Source: Streptomyces inusitatus (GTDB lineage Bacteria > Actinomycetota > Actinomycetes > Streptomycetales > Streptomycetaceae). From it: a stretch of DNA of 64,000 bases. This document shows positions 8,797 to 15,665 of this stretch, one piece after another (within the stretch, counting starts at the first letter, position 1; every line of letters starts with the position of its first letter). The translations under genes were made by a program, and so were the position numbers. The notes beneath the pieces were generated by a model that saw only the letters and a list, made by a program, of their open reading frames with translations, searched no databases and was not told where the DNA came from. The DNA lies in assembly GCF_014651115.1 (NCBI RefSeq), contig NZ_BMWG01000006.1, forward strand, positions 106,752 to 170,751, given 5' to 3'.

Positions 8797-9396
8797 TCAG
8801 TCACTGCCCGGCAGGAGACGCTCCAGGTAGAGGTCCAGGGTTTTGGCCGCGGTCGCCGGGGGGAGTGCGGTGGGGGCGGTGACCGCGTCGAACATGAGGC
8901 CGTCGACCAGGGCGAGGAGTAGCCGGGCGTCCCGGGCCGGGTGGAGGACGGGGTGGCCGGAGCCGGAGGGTGGGGAGGGGAGGGAAGGGAGGGAGGCGAG
9001 GGTTTGCCGCAGCTCTTCGTGGATGGTTGTCAGGGTCGCGTTCTGGATGGCGGCCAGGGTGGGAGAGGTGGTGGCGCGGGCCGCGAAGGCGAGGTAGACG
9101 CGGCATTCCGCGAGGCGTCGCGCATCCAGCGGGAGAAGCTGCCGCAGGGTGGCGGCCAGGGTCTGCCGGGGCCCTGCGGCGGGCTTCAGGGCGGAGACGC
9201 GGGCGCGTGTGCGGTCCACGACCTGTCGGAAAGCGAAGGCGAGCATCTCGTCCTTGGTCGAGAAGTAGTACTGCACCGCTCCGATGGACACCCCCGCGGC
9301 GGAGGCGACCTCCCGCACACTGACCCGGTCGAGGCCGCGATCGGCGGCGATGCGGAGCAGGGCATCGGTGAGCTCCATCTGACGCAATTCGCTCAT
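8797..9396 (-). CDS. TetR-family transcriptional regulator
   Basis: 199 residues from the ATG at 9396 (the longer frame to 9450 would run into the divergent gene). N-terminal helix-turn-helix: 'ALLRIAADRGLDRVSVREVASAAGVSIGAVQYYFSTKDEM' region, residues ~12-50, with the typical 'VQYYFSTKDEML' recognition end. The C-terminal ligand domain is variable, with a Pro/Ser-rich insert. Divergent from the nitroreductase-like gene with only 20 bp between starts, so it very probably represses that gene and itself through a shared operator. Confidence 0.85.
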   Translation of the reverse strand: MSELRQMELTDALLRIAADRGLDRVSVREVASAAGVSIGAVQYYFSTKDEMLAFAFRQVVDRTRARVSALKPAAGPRQTLAATLRQLLPLDARRLAECRVYLAFAARATTSPTLAAIQNATLTTIHEELRQTLASLPSLPSPPSGSGHPVLHPARDARLLLALVDGLMFDAVTAPTALPPATAAKTLDLYLERLLPGSD

Positions 9397-9402
9397 ACCG
9401 AC

Positions 9403-9417
9403 TACAATACGACTGTA
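9403..9417. promoter_or_regulatory. Probable TetR operator between divergent starts
   Basis: Imperfect 15-bp palindrome TACAATACGACTGTA (TACA...TGTA arms) filling the 20-bp gap between the two divergent start codons; its last base is the first base of the plus-strand ATG. Short palindromes of this kind are typical for TetR dimers, but binding is inferred from position. Confidence 0.5.
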
Positions 9418-10115
9418 TGGGACGTAATCGATTCCATCCGCAGAGAGCATTCGGACTGCTCACCGGCATCGCGATCGCGGCCGGCCTGGTATGGATCTGG
9501 TGGCTCGTCGACCCCACCGCACCGCGGGGCGCCGCACTGCCCGCCGTTCTCACCGCCGCCCTCGCGGCCAATGTCGCTCTGACGCTGGCCAGCGCGCGGT
9601 TCAAGCGCGCCCTGGTCGCCCCCGTGCAGAGATACCTGATCAACCCGCCCATCCGGCTGCTGCTGCGCGTCGGGCTGATGCCGCTGGGCTACGCCCTGCT
9701 GGAAACCCGCGGACGGGTCAGCGGTCGGCGCCGCACGACCCCCGTCGGAAACGGGCGGCGGGGGGACACCTTCTGGATCATCGCCGAGCACGGCCGGCGA
9801 GCCGGATACGTACGCAACATCCAGCAGGACCCGCGGGTCCGCGTCAGGCTCCGCCAGGGCTGGCGCTTCGTCTGGAGGAACGGCACGGCCCATCTGCTCC
9901 CCGGCGACGACCCGTACGCACGGCAACGGCAGCTCGGCCGCTTCCACCCCCTGCGCGCCCTCAACGCGGTCGTCGTACGCGTCATGGGGACCACCGAGAT
10001 GATGACCGTCCGCGTCGACCTGCACGACATCTCCCGGCGCGATGCGCGGAGCCCGAACGAACCGGCGGACCGGCCGTACGGGGCCGCGGCGGCCCGGCAC
10101 GTGCCTGCCGCGTGA
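9417..10115 (+). CDS. Nitroreductase/quinone-reductase family protein (F420-dependent Ddn-like) with N-terminal membrane segments
   Basis: 232 residues. Two hydrophobic stretches cover residues ~10-60, then a split-barrel flavin-reductase-like domain with 'LLETRGRVSGRRRTTPVGN', 'FWIIAEHGRRAGYVRNI' and 'DPRVRVRLRQGWR', the pattern of the deazaflavin (F420H2)-dependent nitroreductase/quinone reductase family. No in-frame start exists upstream before a stop at 9369, and there is no room for a ribosome site given the 20-bp gap, so translation may be leaderless. Probably controlled by the divergent TetR gene. The substrate, perhaps a quinone or xenobiotic, is unknown. Confidence 0.75.
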   Translation: MGRNRFHPQRAFGLLTGIAIAAGLVWIWWLVDPTAPRGAALPAVLTAALAANVALTLASARFKRALVAPVQRYLINPPIRLLLRVGLMPLGYALLETRGRVSGRRRTTPVGNGRRGDTFWIIAEHGRRAGYVRNIQQDPRVRVRLRQGWRFVWRNGTAHLLPGDDPYARQRQLGRFHPLRALNAVVVRVMGTTEMMTVRVDLHDISRRDARSPNEPADRPYGAAAARHVPAA

Positions 10116-10162
10116 ACCCGCCCGGACCGCGGTGGCCGGGCGGGCCCTCGGTGCTTCGGTGC

Positions 10163-10981
10163 TCAGTGGGTTGTTCGGTACGGGGTGCGGGAGGTTCGGG
10201 GGAGCGGGGTGGGCCACCGGGGTGGGCGGCGGTCGGACTGGGCCTCGACGCCGAGGAGGATGGTCTGTTCGAGGCCGCGTAACTCGGCGCCGGGGTCGAC
10301 GCCGAGTTCTTCGGCGAGGTCGGAGCGGATCTTGCGGTAGACGGCGAGGGCTTCGGCGGTTCGGCCGGAGCGGTAGAGGGCGAGCATCAGTTGGGCGTGG
10401 AGGTGTTCGCGGAAGGGGTGTTCGCGGACGAGTTCGGCGAGTTCGCCGACGAGGTCTTCGTGGCGGCCGAGGTCGAGTTCGAGGCGGACGCGCTCTTCGA
10501 CGGCGCGGAGTCTGCCCTCTTCGAGCCGGCGGGCGGCCGATTCGACGGCCGGGCAGTCGAGCCCGGCGAGGGCGGGGCCGGACCAGCGGGTGAGGGCGTG
10601 GCGGAGTGCGACGACGGCTTCGGCGGTGAGGCCTTCGCAGGCGAGGGTGCGGGCGTGGGCGACCTCGGCTTCAAAGACGGTGGAGTCGAGTTCGCCGGGG
10701 GGCAGCCGGAGGCGGTACCCGGAGTGGTGGGTTTCGATGAGGTCGGGGGCGCCTGCTTCGGTGAAGGCGCGTCTGAGGGCGGAGACGCAGATGCGTATCT
10801 GGGTCCGGGCGCTCGCGGGGGGAGAGGCTCCCCACACCGCGTCCACCAACCGGTCGAGTGGGACAGCCCAATTGGCCTCCAGCGTCAGAATGGCCAGGAT
10901 TATCTGTGAGCGGCGTCCGCCGACGGGGACGGGAGTCCCTTTGACGGTGACATGTAGCGGGCCGAGAACATGAAAGAGCAC
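10163..10981 (-). CDS. SARP-family (AfsR/BTAD) pathway activator with a TTA codon
   Basis: 272 residues. N-terminal OmpR-type winged helix (residues ~1-90: 'FHVLGPLHV...GGRRSQIILAILTLEAN...LVDAVWG...THHSGYRLRL'), then a bacterial transcriptional activation domain (~95-240, ending 'DLAEELGVDPGAELRGLEQTIL'). This is the minimal SARP architecture of antibiotic-cluster activators. Codon 234 (10280-10282) is TTA, so full translation should need the bldA leucyl-tRNA. No biosynthetic cluster adjoins it directly. A TTGACA/CAAGAT promoter lies 160-190 bp upstream. Confidence 0.85.
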   Translation of the reverse strand: MLFHVLGPLHVTVKGTPVPVGGRRSQIILAILTLEANWAVPLDRLVDAVWGASPPASARTQIRICVSALRRAFTEAGAPDLIETHHSGYRLRLPPGELDSTVFEAEVAHARTLACEGLTAEAVVALRHALTRWSGPALAGLDCPAVESAARRLEEGRLRAVEERVRLELDLGRHEDLVGELAELVREHPFREHLHAQLMLALYRSGRTAEALAVYRKIRSDLAEELGVDPGAELRGLEQTILLGVEAQSDRRPPRWPTPLPRTSRTPYRTTH

Positions 10982-11141
10982 AGCAGATTCCCCAGTCTGT
11001 TTCTTTCAAGCAGTCATCCGAACCGATCCCCCCGATCCCCCTGATGAAGCTGCTCAGCGCCTCCGCCGCCCCCACCCCGGCGCCTGAAATCGCCGAAGGC
11101 CCGCCTGTGGAGCTGGAGTTGACTCGAAGAGCACTGACGGA

Positions 11142-11170
11142 ATCTTGGTGTAGACCAGAAAAACTGTCAA
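11142..11170 (-). promoter_or_regulatory. Predicted sigma-70-type (HrdB-like) promoter for the SARP gene
   Basis: On the minus strand, TTGACA (11165-11170), a 17-bp spacer, then CAAGAT (11142-11147), which matches the -35 consensus perfectly and the -10 moderately. It reads toward the SARP gene and would give a leader of roughly 150 nt. Confidence 0.5.
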
Positions 11171-11247
11171 GCGTATATCGGTACAGACGGTTGCCTTCAG
11201 CCCGATCGCGACGAGTTGGCGGAAAATCCCCTCTGGTGACCATGACT

Positions 11248-11280
11248 GTGCCCCGCGCCGGAGGTTCCGGAGCGGGGCAC
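11248..11280. terminator. Hairpin terminator downstream of the GNAT gene
   Basis: 9-bp stem GTGCCCCGC / GCGGGGCAC with a 15-nt loop that contains a further small GC-rich pairing. It lies 28 bp beyond the stop of the minus-strand acetyltransferase gene. Confidence 0.65.
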
Positions 11281-11308
11281 TGGTGGGTTCTCGGTCGGAA
11301 CGAGGGCG

Positions 11309-11917
11309 TCAGCCTTCGGCACCCGGCTCACGGCGCATGCACCACACGCGGGGGCCGCCGTCGACGCCCGGCAGTTCCACGGTGGTGCGGAAGCCCAGCC
11401 GCTCGTACAGCCGGACATTGCGCCCGGTCGCGGTCTCCAGATAACACGCCTGCCCGGCCAGATCGGCCGCCGCGAGACCGGGGCGGATCACGGCCGCGCC
11501 GAGCCCCCGGCCCTGCGCCTCGGGGGCCACCGCGACCGCGCCCAGCATCCACACCGGCTCCTGCGGACGGTGCGGCTCCACCGCCGCCTCCGCCGCCTCG
11601 TAGGCCGCCGCCCGGTCGCCCGCCAGCTCGGCGATCAGCGGACCGACCTCGGCGAACCCGGGGGTCGGGTCCTTCTCGGGCGTCGTCCACACGGCGACCG
11701 CCCGGCCCTCCCCGCCGACCCACACCCGGCCGTACGGCATCGCGATCCGGGTCAGGAACAGCTCCTGGAGCCGCCGCACCCGCTCCTCGTGGCCGTCGGC
11801 GGCCACCACATGCCGGGTGTACGGGTAGTCCGCGAACGCACCCGCCAGGGTACGGACGGCGGCGGGGACGTCCGCCGGGGTCGCGGGGCGTACGAGGCCG
11901 GGGGCGGGGGATGTCAT
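11309..11917 (-). CDS. GNAT-family N-acetyltransferase
   Basis: 202 residues from the ATG at 11917, chosen for its GAGGAG ribosome site; the frame continues upstream without one. The acetyl-CoA site is 'VAPEAQGRGLGAAVI' (Q/RxxGxG/A), preceded by the beta-4 strand 'PVWMLGAVAV' and followed by 'YLETATGRNVRLYERLGF'. It resembles the GNAT group often annotated beside antibiotic regulators in Streptomyces. It transfers an acetyl group to an amine; the substrate is unknown. Monocistronic by context, with a terminator after the stop. Confidence 0.8.
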   Translation of the reverse strand: MTSPAPGLVRPATPADVPAAVRTLAGAFADYPYTRHVVAADGHEERVRRLQELFLTRIAMPYGRVWVGGEGRAVAVWTTPEKDPTPGFAEVGPLIAELAGDRAAAYEAAEAAVEPHRPQEPVWMLGAVAVAPEAQGRGLGAAVIRPGLAAADLAGQACYLETATGRNVRLYERLGFRTTVELPGVDGGPRVWCMRREPGAEG

Positions 11918-12048
11918 ATAGGTCTTGCTCCTCGGGTGATCGATGCGGGCGGGCCGCGCCGGAGGGAACGGCCCGGGAGAAACGATCAAGCAGGAGAAGG
12001 GGTCCCCGCAACCGGGTTTCCGGCGGCGCGGTGCCGTGGACGGACCTG

Positions 12049-12432
12049 TCAGGCGTCGAAGCGGCGGCGCGCGTCCTCGATATGGCCCAGATGCCGATGG
12101 GTCCAGCCGCACAGCGCGTCGACCGTCGCCCGGAGCCCCTGACCGGACTCGGTCAGGGTGTACTCGACCCTCGGCGGCACGGTGGGGTACACCTTCCGGT
12201 CGACCAGGCCGTTCCGCTCCAGCATGCGCAGATTCTGGGTGAGCATCTTGTGGCTGATGCCCTCGACCTCGTTCCGCAGCCCGCTGAAGCGCAGCGTCCC
12301 CTCACCGAGCGCCTCGATGATCAGCAGCGCCCATTTGTTGGCGACGTCCGAGAAGATCTCCCGCGCCAGCGAGTCCGCGCGCCGCAGGTCGGCGTCCTCG
12401 GGCAGGTCCTTGAGCAGTCGCTTGGTCACCAT
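12049..12432 (-). CDS. HxlR-family winged-helix regulator
   Basis: 127 residues. Core pattern 'ANKWALLIIEALGEGTLRFSGLRNEVEGISHKMLTQNLRMLERNGLVDRKVYPTVPPRVEYTLTESG' is the HxlR/DUF24 fold: a MarR-like winged helix in which 'ISHKMLTQNLR' is the recognition helix and 'PPRVEYTLT' the wing. No N-terminal Cys sensor is present. Divergent from the RidA gene across 111 bp, so it probably controls that gene and itself. Confidence 0.85.
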   Translation of the reverse strand: MVTKRLLKDLPEDADLRRADSLAREIFSDVANKWALLIIEALGEGTLRFSGLRNEVEGISHKMLTQNLRMLERNGLVDRKVYPTVPPRVEYTLTESGQGLRATVDALCGWTHRHLGHIEDARRRFDA

Positions 12433-12488
12433 GAGGTTCCTCAGTCACCGAAAAGTGCGTTCTTCCAGGTCGGCCGCCACTCTCCTAC

Positions 12489-12503
12489 GGTTTCCGAGTA
12501 ACC
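12489..12503. promoter_or_regulatory. Possible HxlR operator
   Basis: Short inverted repeat GGTT-N7-AACC in the divergent HxlR/RidA intergenic region, 40 bp before the RidA start. Position is right for an operator, but such short repeats arise by chance. Confidence 0.3.
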
Positions 12504-12543
12504 ACAAGAGAGCGAAACCTTCGGAAGGGCGAGCACCCACACC

Positions 12544-12972
12544 ATGACCACCACCGCCATCGACGTCTTCAACCACAACGTGCCGGCCGAGAGCGACTTC
12601 GGCTACTCGCAGGCGATCAGGTCCGGCGATCTGATCCACATCTCCGGACAGCTCTCGCTCGACGAGGCGGGCGAACTCCTCCACCCGGACGACTTCGCCG
12701 CCCAGCTCAAGCAGACCCACGCCAACATGGACAAGATCCTCGACCACTACGGCGTCACCCGGAACCAGGTCGTCTCGCAGACCCTGTACCTGGTGAACCT
12801 CCGGGAGAACGCGGCGGCCGTGGCGGAGGGCAACCTCGCGTACTTCGGTGCCCACCGCCCGGCCGCCACGGTCTTCGGCGTCACCGACCTCGCCTTCCCC
12901 GGCCAGGTCGTCGAGATCAGCTTCGTCGTGGACGCCAAGCTGCCGTCCGGCCCTGGTCAGCGGGGCCGATAG
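12544..12972 (+). CDS. RidA-family (YjgF/YER057c/UK114) protein
   Basis: 142 residues. Family features: 'GYSQAIRSGDLIHISGQLSLDEAGEL' near the N-terminus, 'QTHANMDKILDHYGVTRNQVVSQTLYLVN' in the middle and 'RPAATVFGVTDLAFPGQVVEISFV' at the end. Classic RidA deaminates enamine/imine intermediates through an Arg in 'RxAxxV'; here 'HRPAATVFGV' holds an Arg at the right place. Members outside the RidA subfamily may do other chemistry. Divergently paired with an HxlR regulator, a common arrangement for stress-responsive RidA-like genes. Confidence 0.8.
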   Translation: MTTTAIDVFNHNVPAESDFGYSQAIRSGDLIHISGQLSLDEAGELLHPDDFAAQLKQTHANMDKILDHYGVTRNQVVSQTLYLVNLRENAAAVAEGNLAYFGAHRPAATVFGVTDLAFPGQVVEISFVVDAKLPSGPGQRGR

Positions 12973-13847
12973 GCGGTGGCCAGCACGGAGACGGTGACGG
13001 TGCCCCCTTCGGGCAGGCGGTCCCCGTCACCACCCTCGATGCCCGTCATATGGCGCGCGCTCGGCGTCATCCCCACCAGGTCCGGGGCCTCCTGTCCGGT
13101 CAGCGAGGACATGCGGTACTCGACCCGCTCGGTCGCGGTGGCCTCGAAGTACGGGTCGAGCGCCCGGTGCAGTCGCTCCTCCTTGGCCGGGTCGACGGCG
13201 ACCATCGCCCGTACCCGGCCGCGCAGCTCGGCCAGGTGCCGTCCGGTCGGGCGTACGACGATCAGTGCGCCGGCCGGGCGCAGTATCCGGTGGAACTCGG
13301 ACGGGTTGCGCGGGGCGAACACGTTCAGCACGACATCGGCCGTCCCGCCGGCCAGGGGGAAGGGACGGAAGACGTCCCAGCTCGCGGCGGCGGCCCGTTC
13401 ATGGGACCGGGCGGCGGCGCGCAGTGCGCGTACCGAGGTGTCCAGGCCCAGACCCCGGGCGTCGGGGAGGCGGTCGAGCACACCGGCCAGGTAGTAGCCC
13501 GTACCGCACCCGACGTCCACGACCGTCCGCCGTACGTCGGTGCTGGTGCTGGTGCTGGTGCCGGTGTCGGTGCCGGTGACCGCCAGCCGGGCCACGGCGC
13601 GGCGGATGGGGAGGTATCTGCCGGTGGCCAGGAACCGGTCCCGGGCCCGGACCATGGCCGCGTCGTCGCCGCTGGTGGCGCGGGCACCGGTCAGGAGAGC
13701 GGCGTACCCGTGGCGGGCCAGGTCGAAGGTGTGGCCCGCCGGGCAGCGCAGCGACGCGCCGCTGTCCGGATGGAGGCGCGAGCGGCACAGCGGGCAGCGC
13801 AGGAAGTCGAGGAACTGTTCGAGGGCAGGGGGAAGCGACACGGGCAC
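12957..13847 (-). CDS. rlmA: 23S rRNA (guanine-N1)-methyltransferase, RlmA/TlrB type
   Basis: 296 residues from the GTG at 13847, which has a GGAG ribosome site 6 bp upstream; an in-frame ATG at 13907 lies inside a palindrome and lacks one. A zinc-binding N-terminus 'LRCPLCRSRL...LRCPAGHTFD' (CxxC...CxxGH) is followed by 'RARDRFLATGRYLPIR' and a SAM motif 'VVDVGCGTGYYL'; 'NVFAPRNPSEFHRIL' is typical of the family. RlmA(I) methylates G745 and RlmA(II)/TlrB G748 of 23S rRNA; TlrB-type enzymes contribute to tylosin resistance. I cannot tell which base is used. A TGTSTS linker sits before motif I. Overlaps the convergent RidA stop by 16 bp. Confidence 0.8.
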   Translation of the reverse strand: MPVSLPPALEQFLDFLRCPLCRSRLHPDSGASLRCPAGHTFDLARHGYAALLTGARATSGDDAAMVRARDRFLATGRYLPIRRAVARLAVTGTDTGTSTSTSTDVRRTVVDVGCGTGYYLAGVLDRLPDARGLGLDTSVRALRAAARSHERAAAASWDVFRPFPLAGGTADVVLNVFAPRNPSEFHRILRPAGALIVVRPTGRHLAELRGRVRAMVAVDPAKEERLHRALDPYFEATATERVEYRMSSLTGQEAPDLVGMTPSARHMTGIEGGDGDRLPEGGTVTVSVLATAYRPR

Positions 13848-13886
13848 AAGGCACTCCGGCGACGGTGAAGGGAAGGGGTGTGTGTG

Positions 13887-13941
13887 ATGCCTGCGCTGCG
13901 CAGGCATGACGAGGAGGGCGATGCCGGTCGGCGTCGCCCTC
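13887..13941 (-). promoter_or_regulatory. Two tandem hairpins in the leader of the rRNA methyltransferase gene
   Basis: On the minus strand, upstream of the GTG at 13847: first an 8-bp stem GAGGGCGA/TCGCCCTC with a 12-nt loop (13914-13941), then a 21-nt near-perfect palindrome with 10-bp arms ATGCCTGCGC (13887-13907). Both fall in the expected mRNA leader. Tandem leader hairpins are the usual layout of attenuators in ribosome-methyltransferase resistance genes, but regulation here is inferred. Confidence 0.45.
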
Positions 13942-14103
13942 AGTCCCTTCCGGTCAGAGGAAGCAGTAGTGCGGGGTGCTCAGAAATGCCACGCCGCGAG
14001 TTTACGGGCCCCGGCGACGGCCTTTCGTGAACACCGTGTTGCCGAGCGGCCGTTCCCCCGGTGTCCGAGCCGATACTGACCCGACGATTCCGGGGCGGGG
14101 GCA

Positions 14104-14919
14104 GTGGTGGACTGGTGGTGGCTGGGGGTGGGCGGGCTGTTCGCGGGCCTGTCGATAGCGGTGGTGACCGCGCCGGTCGGGGTCTCGGGGGCGGTGTTCC
14201 TGCTGCCCGTGCAGCTCAGCGTGTTCGCCGTGCCCAACCCGGCGGTCACCCCCACCAACCTTCTCTTCAACGTCGTCGCCGGGCCCGGCGCGCTGTGGCG
14301 GCACCGGCGCACCGGGGCCCTGCGCGGCCCCCTCACCCGGCGGCTCGTCCTGGGCACCCTCCCGGGCGTGGTCATCGGCGCGGTGATCCGGGTCTTCGCG
14401 CTCCCCGGCCCCACCGTCTTCCGGCTCCTCATCGCGGGCCTTCTGCTCCCGCTCGGCCTGTGGCTGTGCGCCCGCACCCTGCGGCCGGTACGCGACCGGC
14501 CCGCCCCCGGCTCCCCCGGGTCCCCGGGGTCCGCCGAGCCCTCCGCCCGTACCGTCACCGGTCTCGCCGTCGCCGTGGGCGTCGTCGGCGGCATCTACGG
14601 CATCGGCGGCGGCTCCCTCCTCGGCCCCGTCCTCGTCGGCCGGGGCATGCCGGTCTCCCGCGTCGCCCCCGCCGCCCTCGCCGCCACCTTCGCCACTTCC
14701 GTCCTCGGCGCGGCCACCTTCGCCCTCCTCTCCCTCACCGGCGGCACCGACATCGCCCCCGACTGGTACCTCGGCCTCTCCTGCGGCCTCGGCGGCCTCC
14801 TCGGCGGCTATCTGGGGGCCCGCCTCCAACCCCGTCTCCCCGAAACCGCGCTGCGCCTTCTCCTCGGGATCCTCGCCGCCGGGATCGGCGCTCTCTACGC
14901 GGTGCAGACGCTGAGCTGA
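14104..14919 (+). CDS. TauE/SafE-family membrane permease
   Basis: 271 residues from GTG, with a GGGGCGGGGG ribosome region. About eight membrane segments in two repeats, each with the Gly/Pro-rich TauE/SafE signature ('VGVSGAVFLLPVQL...NPAVTPTNLLFN' and 'GGIYGIGGGSLLGPVLV'). The family exports or imports sulfite, sulfoacetate and other organic anions, or is of unknown substrate. This copy is not next to the sulfur operon at 21-24 kb, where a second, distinct paralogue lies. Divergent from the rRNA methyltransferase gene. Confidence 0.8.
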   Translation: MVDWWWLGVGGLFAGLSIAVVTAPVGVSGAVFLLPVQLSVFAVPNPAVTPTNLLFNVVAGPGALWRHRRTGALRGPLTRRLVLGTLPGVVIGAVIRVFALPGPTVFRLLIAGLLLPLGLWLCARTLRPVRDRPAPGSPGSPGSAEPSARTVTGLAVAVGVVGGIYGIGGGSLLGPVLVGRGMPVSRVAPAALAATFATSVLGAATFALLSLTGGTDIAPDWYLGLSCGLGGLLGGYLGARLQPRLPETALRLLLGILAAGIGALYAVQTLS

Positions 14920-14945
14920 GGCCGTCGGCCCGCCGGTGTGCTTCG

Positions 14946-15452
14946 TCAGGCCGTCGAGAACCTGGCGACGTATTCGTCGAAGGGCTCGATCCCGGCTTCC
15001 GCCCGCAGCTCGTCCATACGGCCGGGCTCCTCGCAGGGCCACGGAACGGGCGAACCGTCCTTCACCCCGGCGATCTGAGTCCCGTAGATCTGCCTGCGGC
15101 CCTCGTTCACCAGCGTCCGATCGCGCAGGAAGGCCAGCTCGCGCGGGCCGGCCGAGCCCGCCGCCACCGCCTGCTCCATCAGCCCGAGGGCGCGCCGCTG
15201 AATGCCGAGCTGCCGGTCGGAGTGCTGGGCCACGAGCCACGCGGCCTGCGCGGCCGGCTCGCCGACCGCCTCGGCGGTGGGCCAGCCGTACTCGTCCATG
15301 ATCTCGCCGAGCCGGTCGCCGTGGCGGGCGGTCAGCCGACGCCAGGCCAGCTGTTCGGCGGGGTCGTCGCTGTTCGCGAGGGCGGAGGAGCGCTGATCCG
15401 CTGCGGCCATGGCCGTGAGTTCTGCCGTCAGCGCGGAAAGGTCGTACGTCAC
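14946..15452 (-). CDS. DUF6624-domain protein
   Basis: 168 residues, soluble. The pattern matches DUF6624: 'AAADQRSS' near the N-terminus, 'HGDRLGEIMDEYGWPTAEAVGEPAAQAAWLVAQHSD' in the middle, 'FLRDRTLVNEGRRQIYGTQ' and a Trp-containing tail. The domain's biochemical role is not known. Convergent with the TauE-like gene (27 bp between stops). Monocistronic by position. Confidence 0.7.
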   Translation of the reverse strand: MTYDLSALTAELTAMAAADQRSSALANSDDPAEQLAWRRLTARHGDRLGEIMDEYGWPTAEAVGEPAAQAAWLVAQHSDRQLGIQRRALGLMEQAVAAGSAGPRELAFLRDRTLVNEGRRQIYGTQIAGVKDGSPVPWPCEEPGRMDELRAEAGIEPFDEYVARFSTA

Positions 15453-15665
15453 TGATCAACTTCCTTGGGAAGGGGATGCGTTGAATTCCTTGACCGCAAC
15501 CCTAAATGTGCATACGGGACACAAAGATCATTCCGGAGAATGGTGACGGGCGGGTTCGCGCGCTGAGATACTGGATCTACTCCCGCAACGACATGCCACG
15601 CCGCGCCACGCCACGCCGCCGCGCAGCGAACACCCTTCGCCGATTCCCCGCTAACGTCCCCAATC

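Larger units (their letters stand above)
10982..11308. other. Intergenic region between SARP and GNAT genes
   Basis: No gene is supported here. It contains the probable SARP promoter at 11142-11170, about 150 bp of SARP leader, and a terminator hairpin at 11248-11280 for the acetyltransferase gene. Some stretches are visibly AT-richer than the surroundings. Confidence 0.6.

Noticed and set aside
8358..8804. 148-residue minus-strand frame in the 8.1-8.8 kb gap
   Set aside because: Its larger part is antisense to the ABC remnant; only the last ~40 residues look membrane-like, too little to call a gene.
15490..15520. TTGACC ... TACGGG promoter-like pair before the TAP-like peptidase gene
   Set aside because: Poor -10 match and non-standard spacing; not distinguishable from chance.
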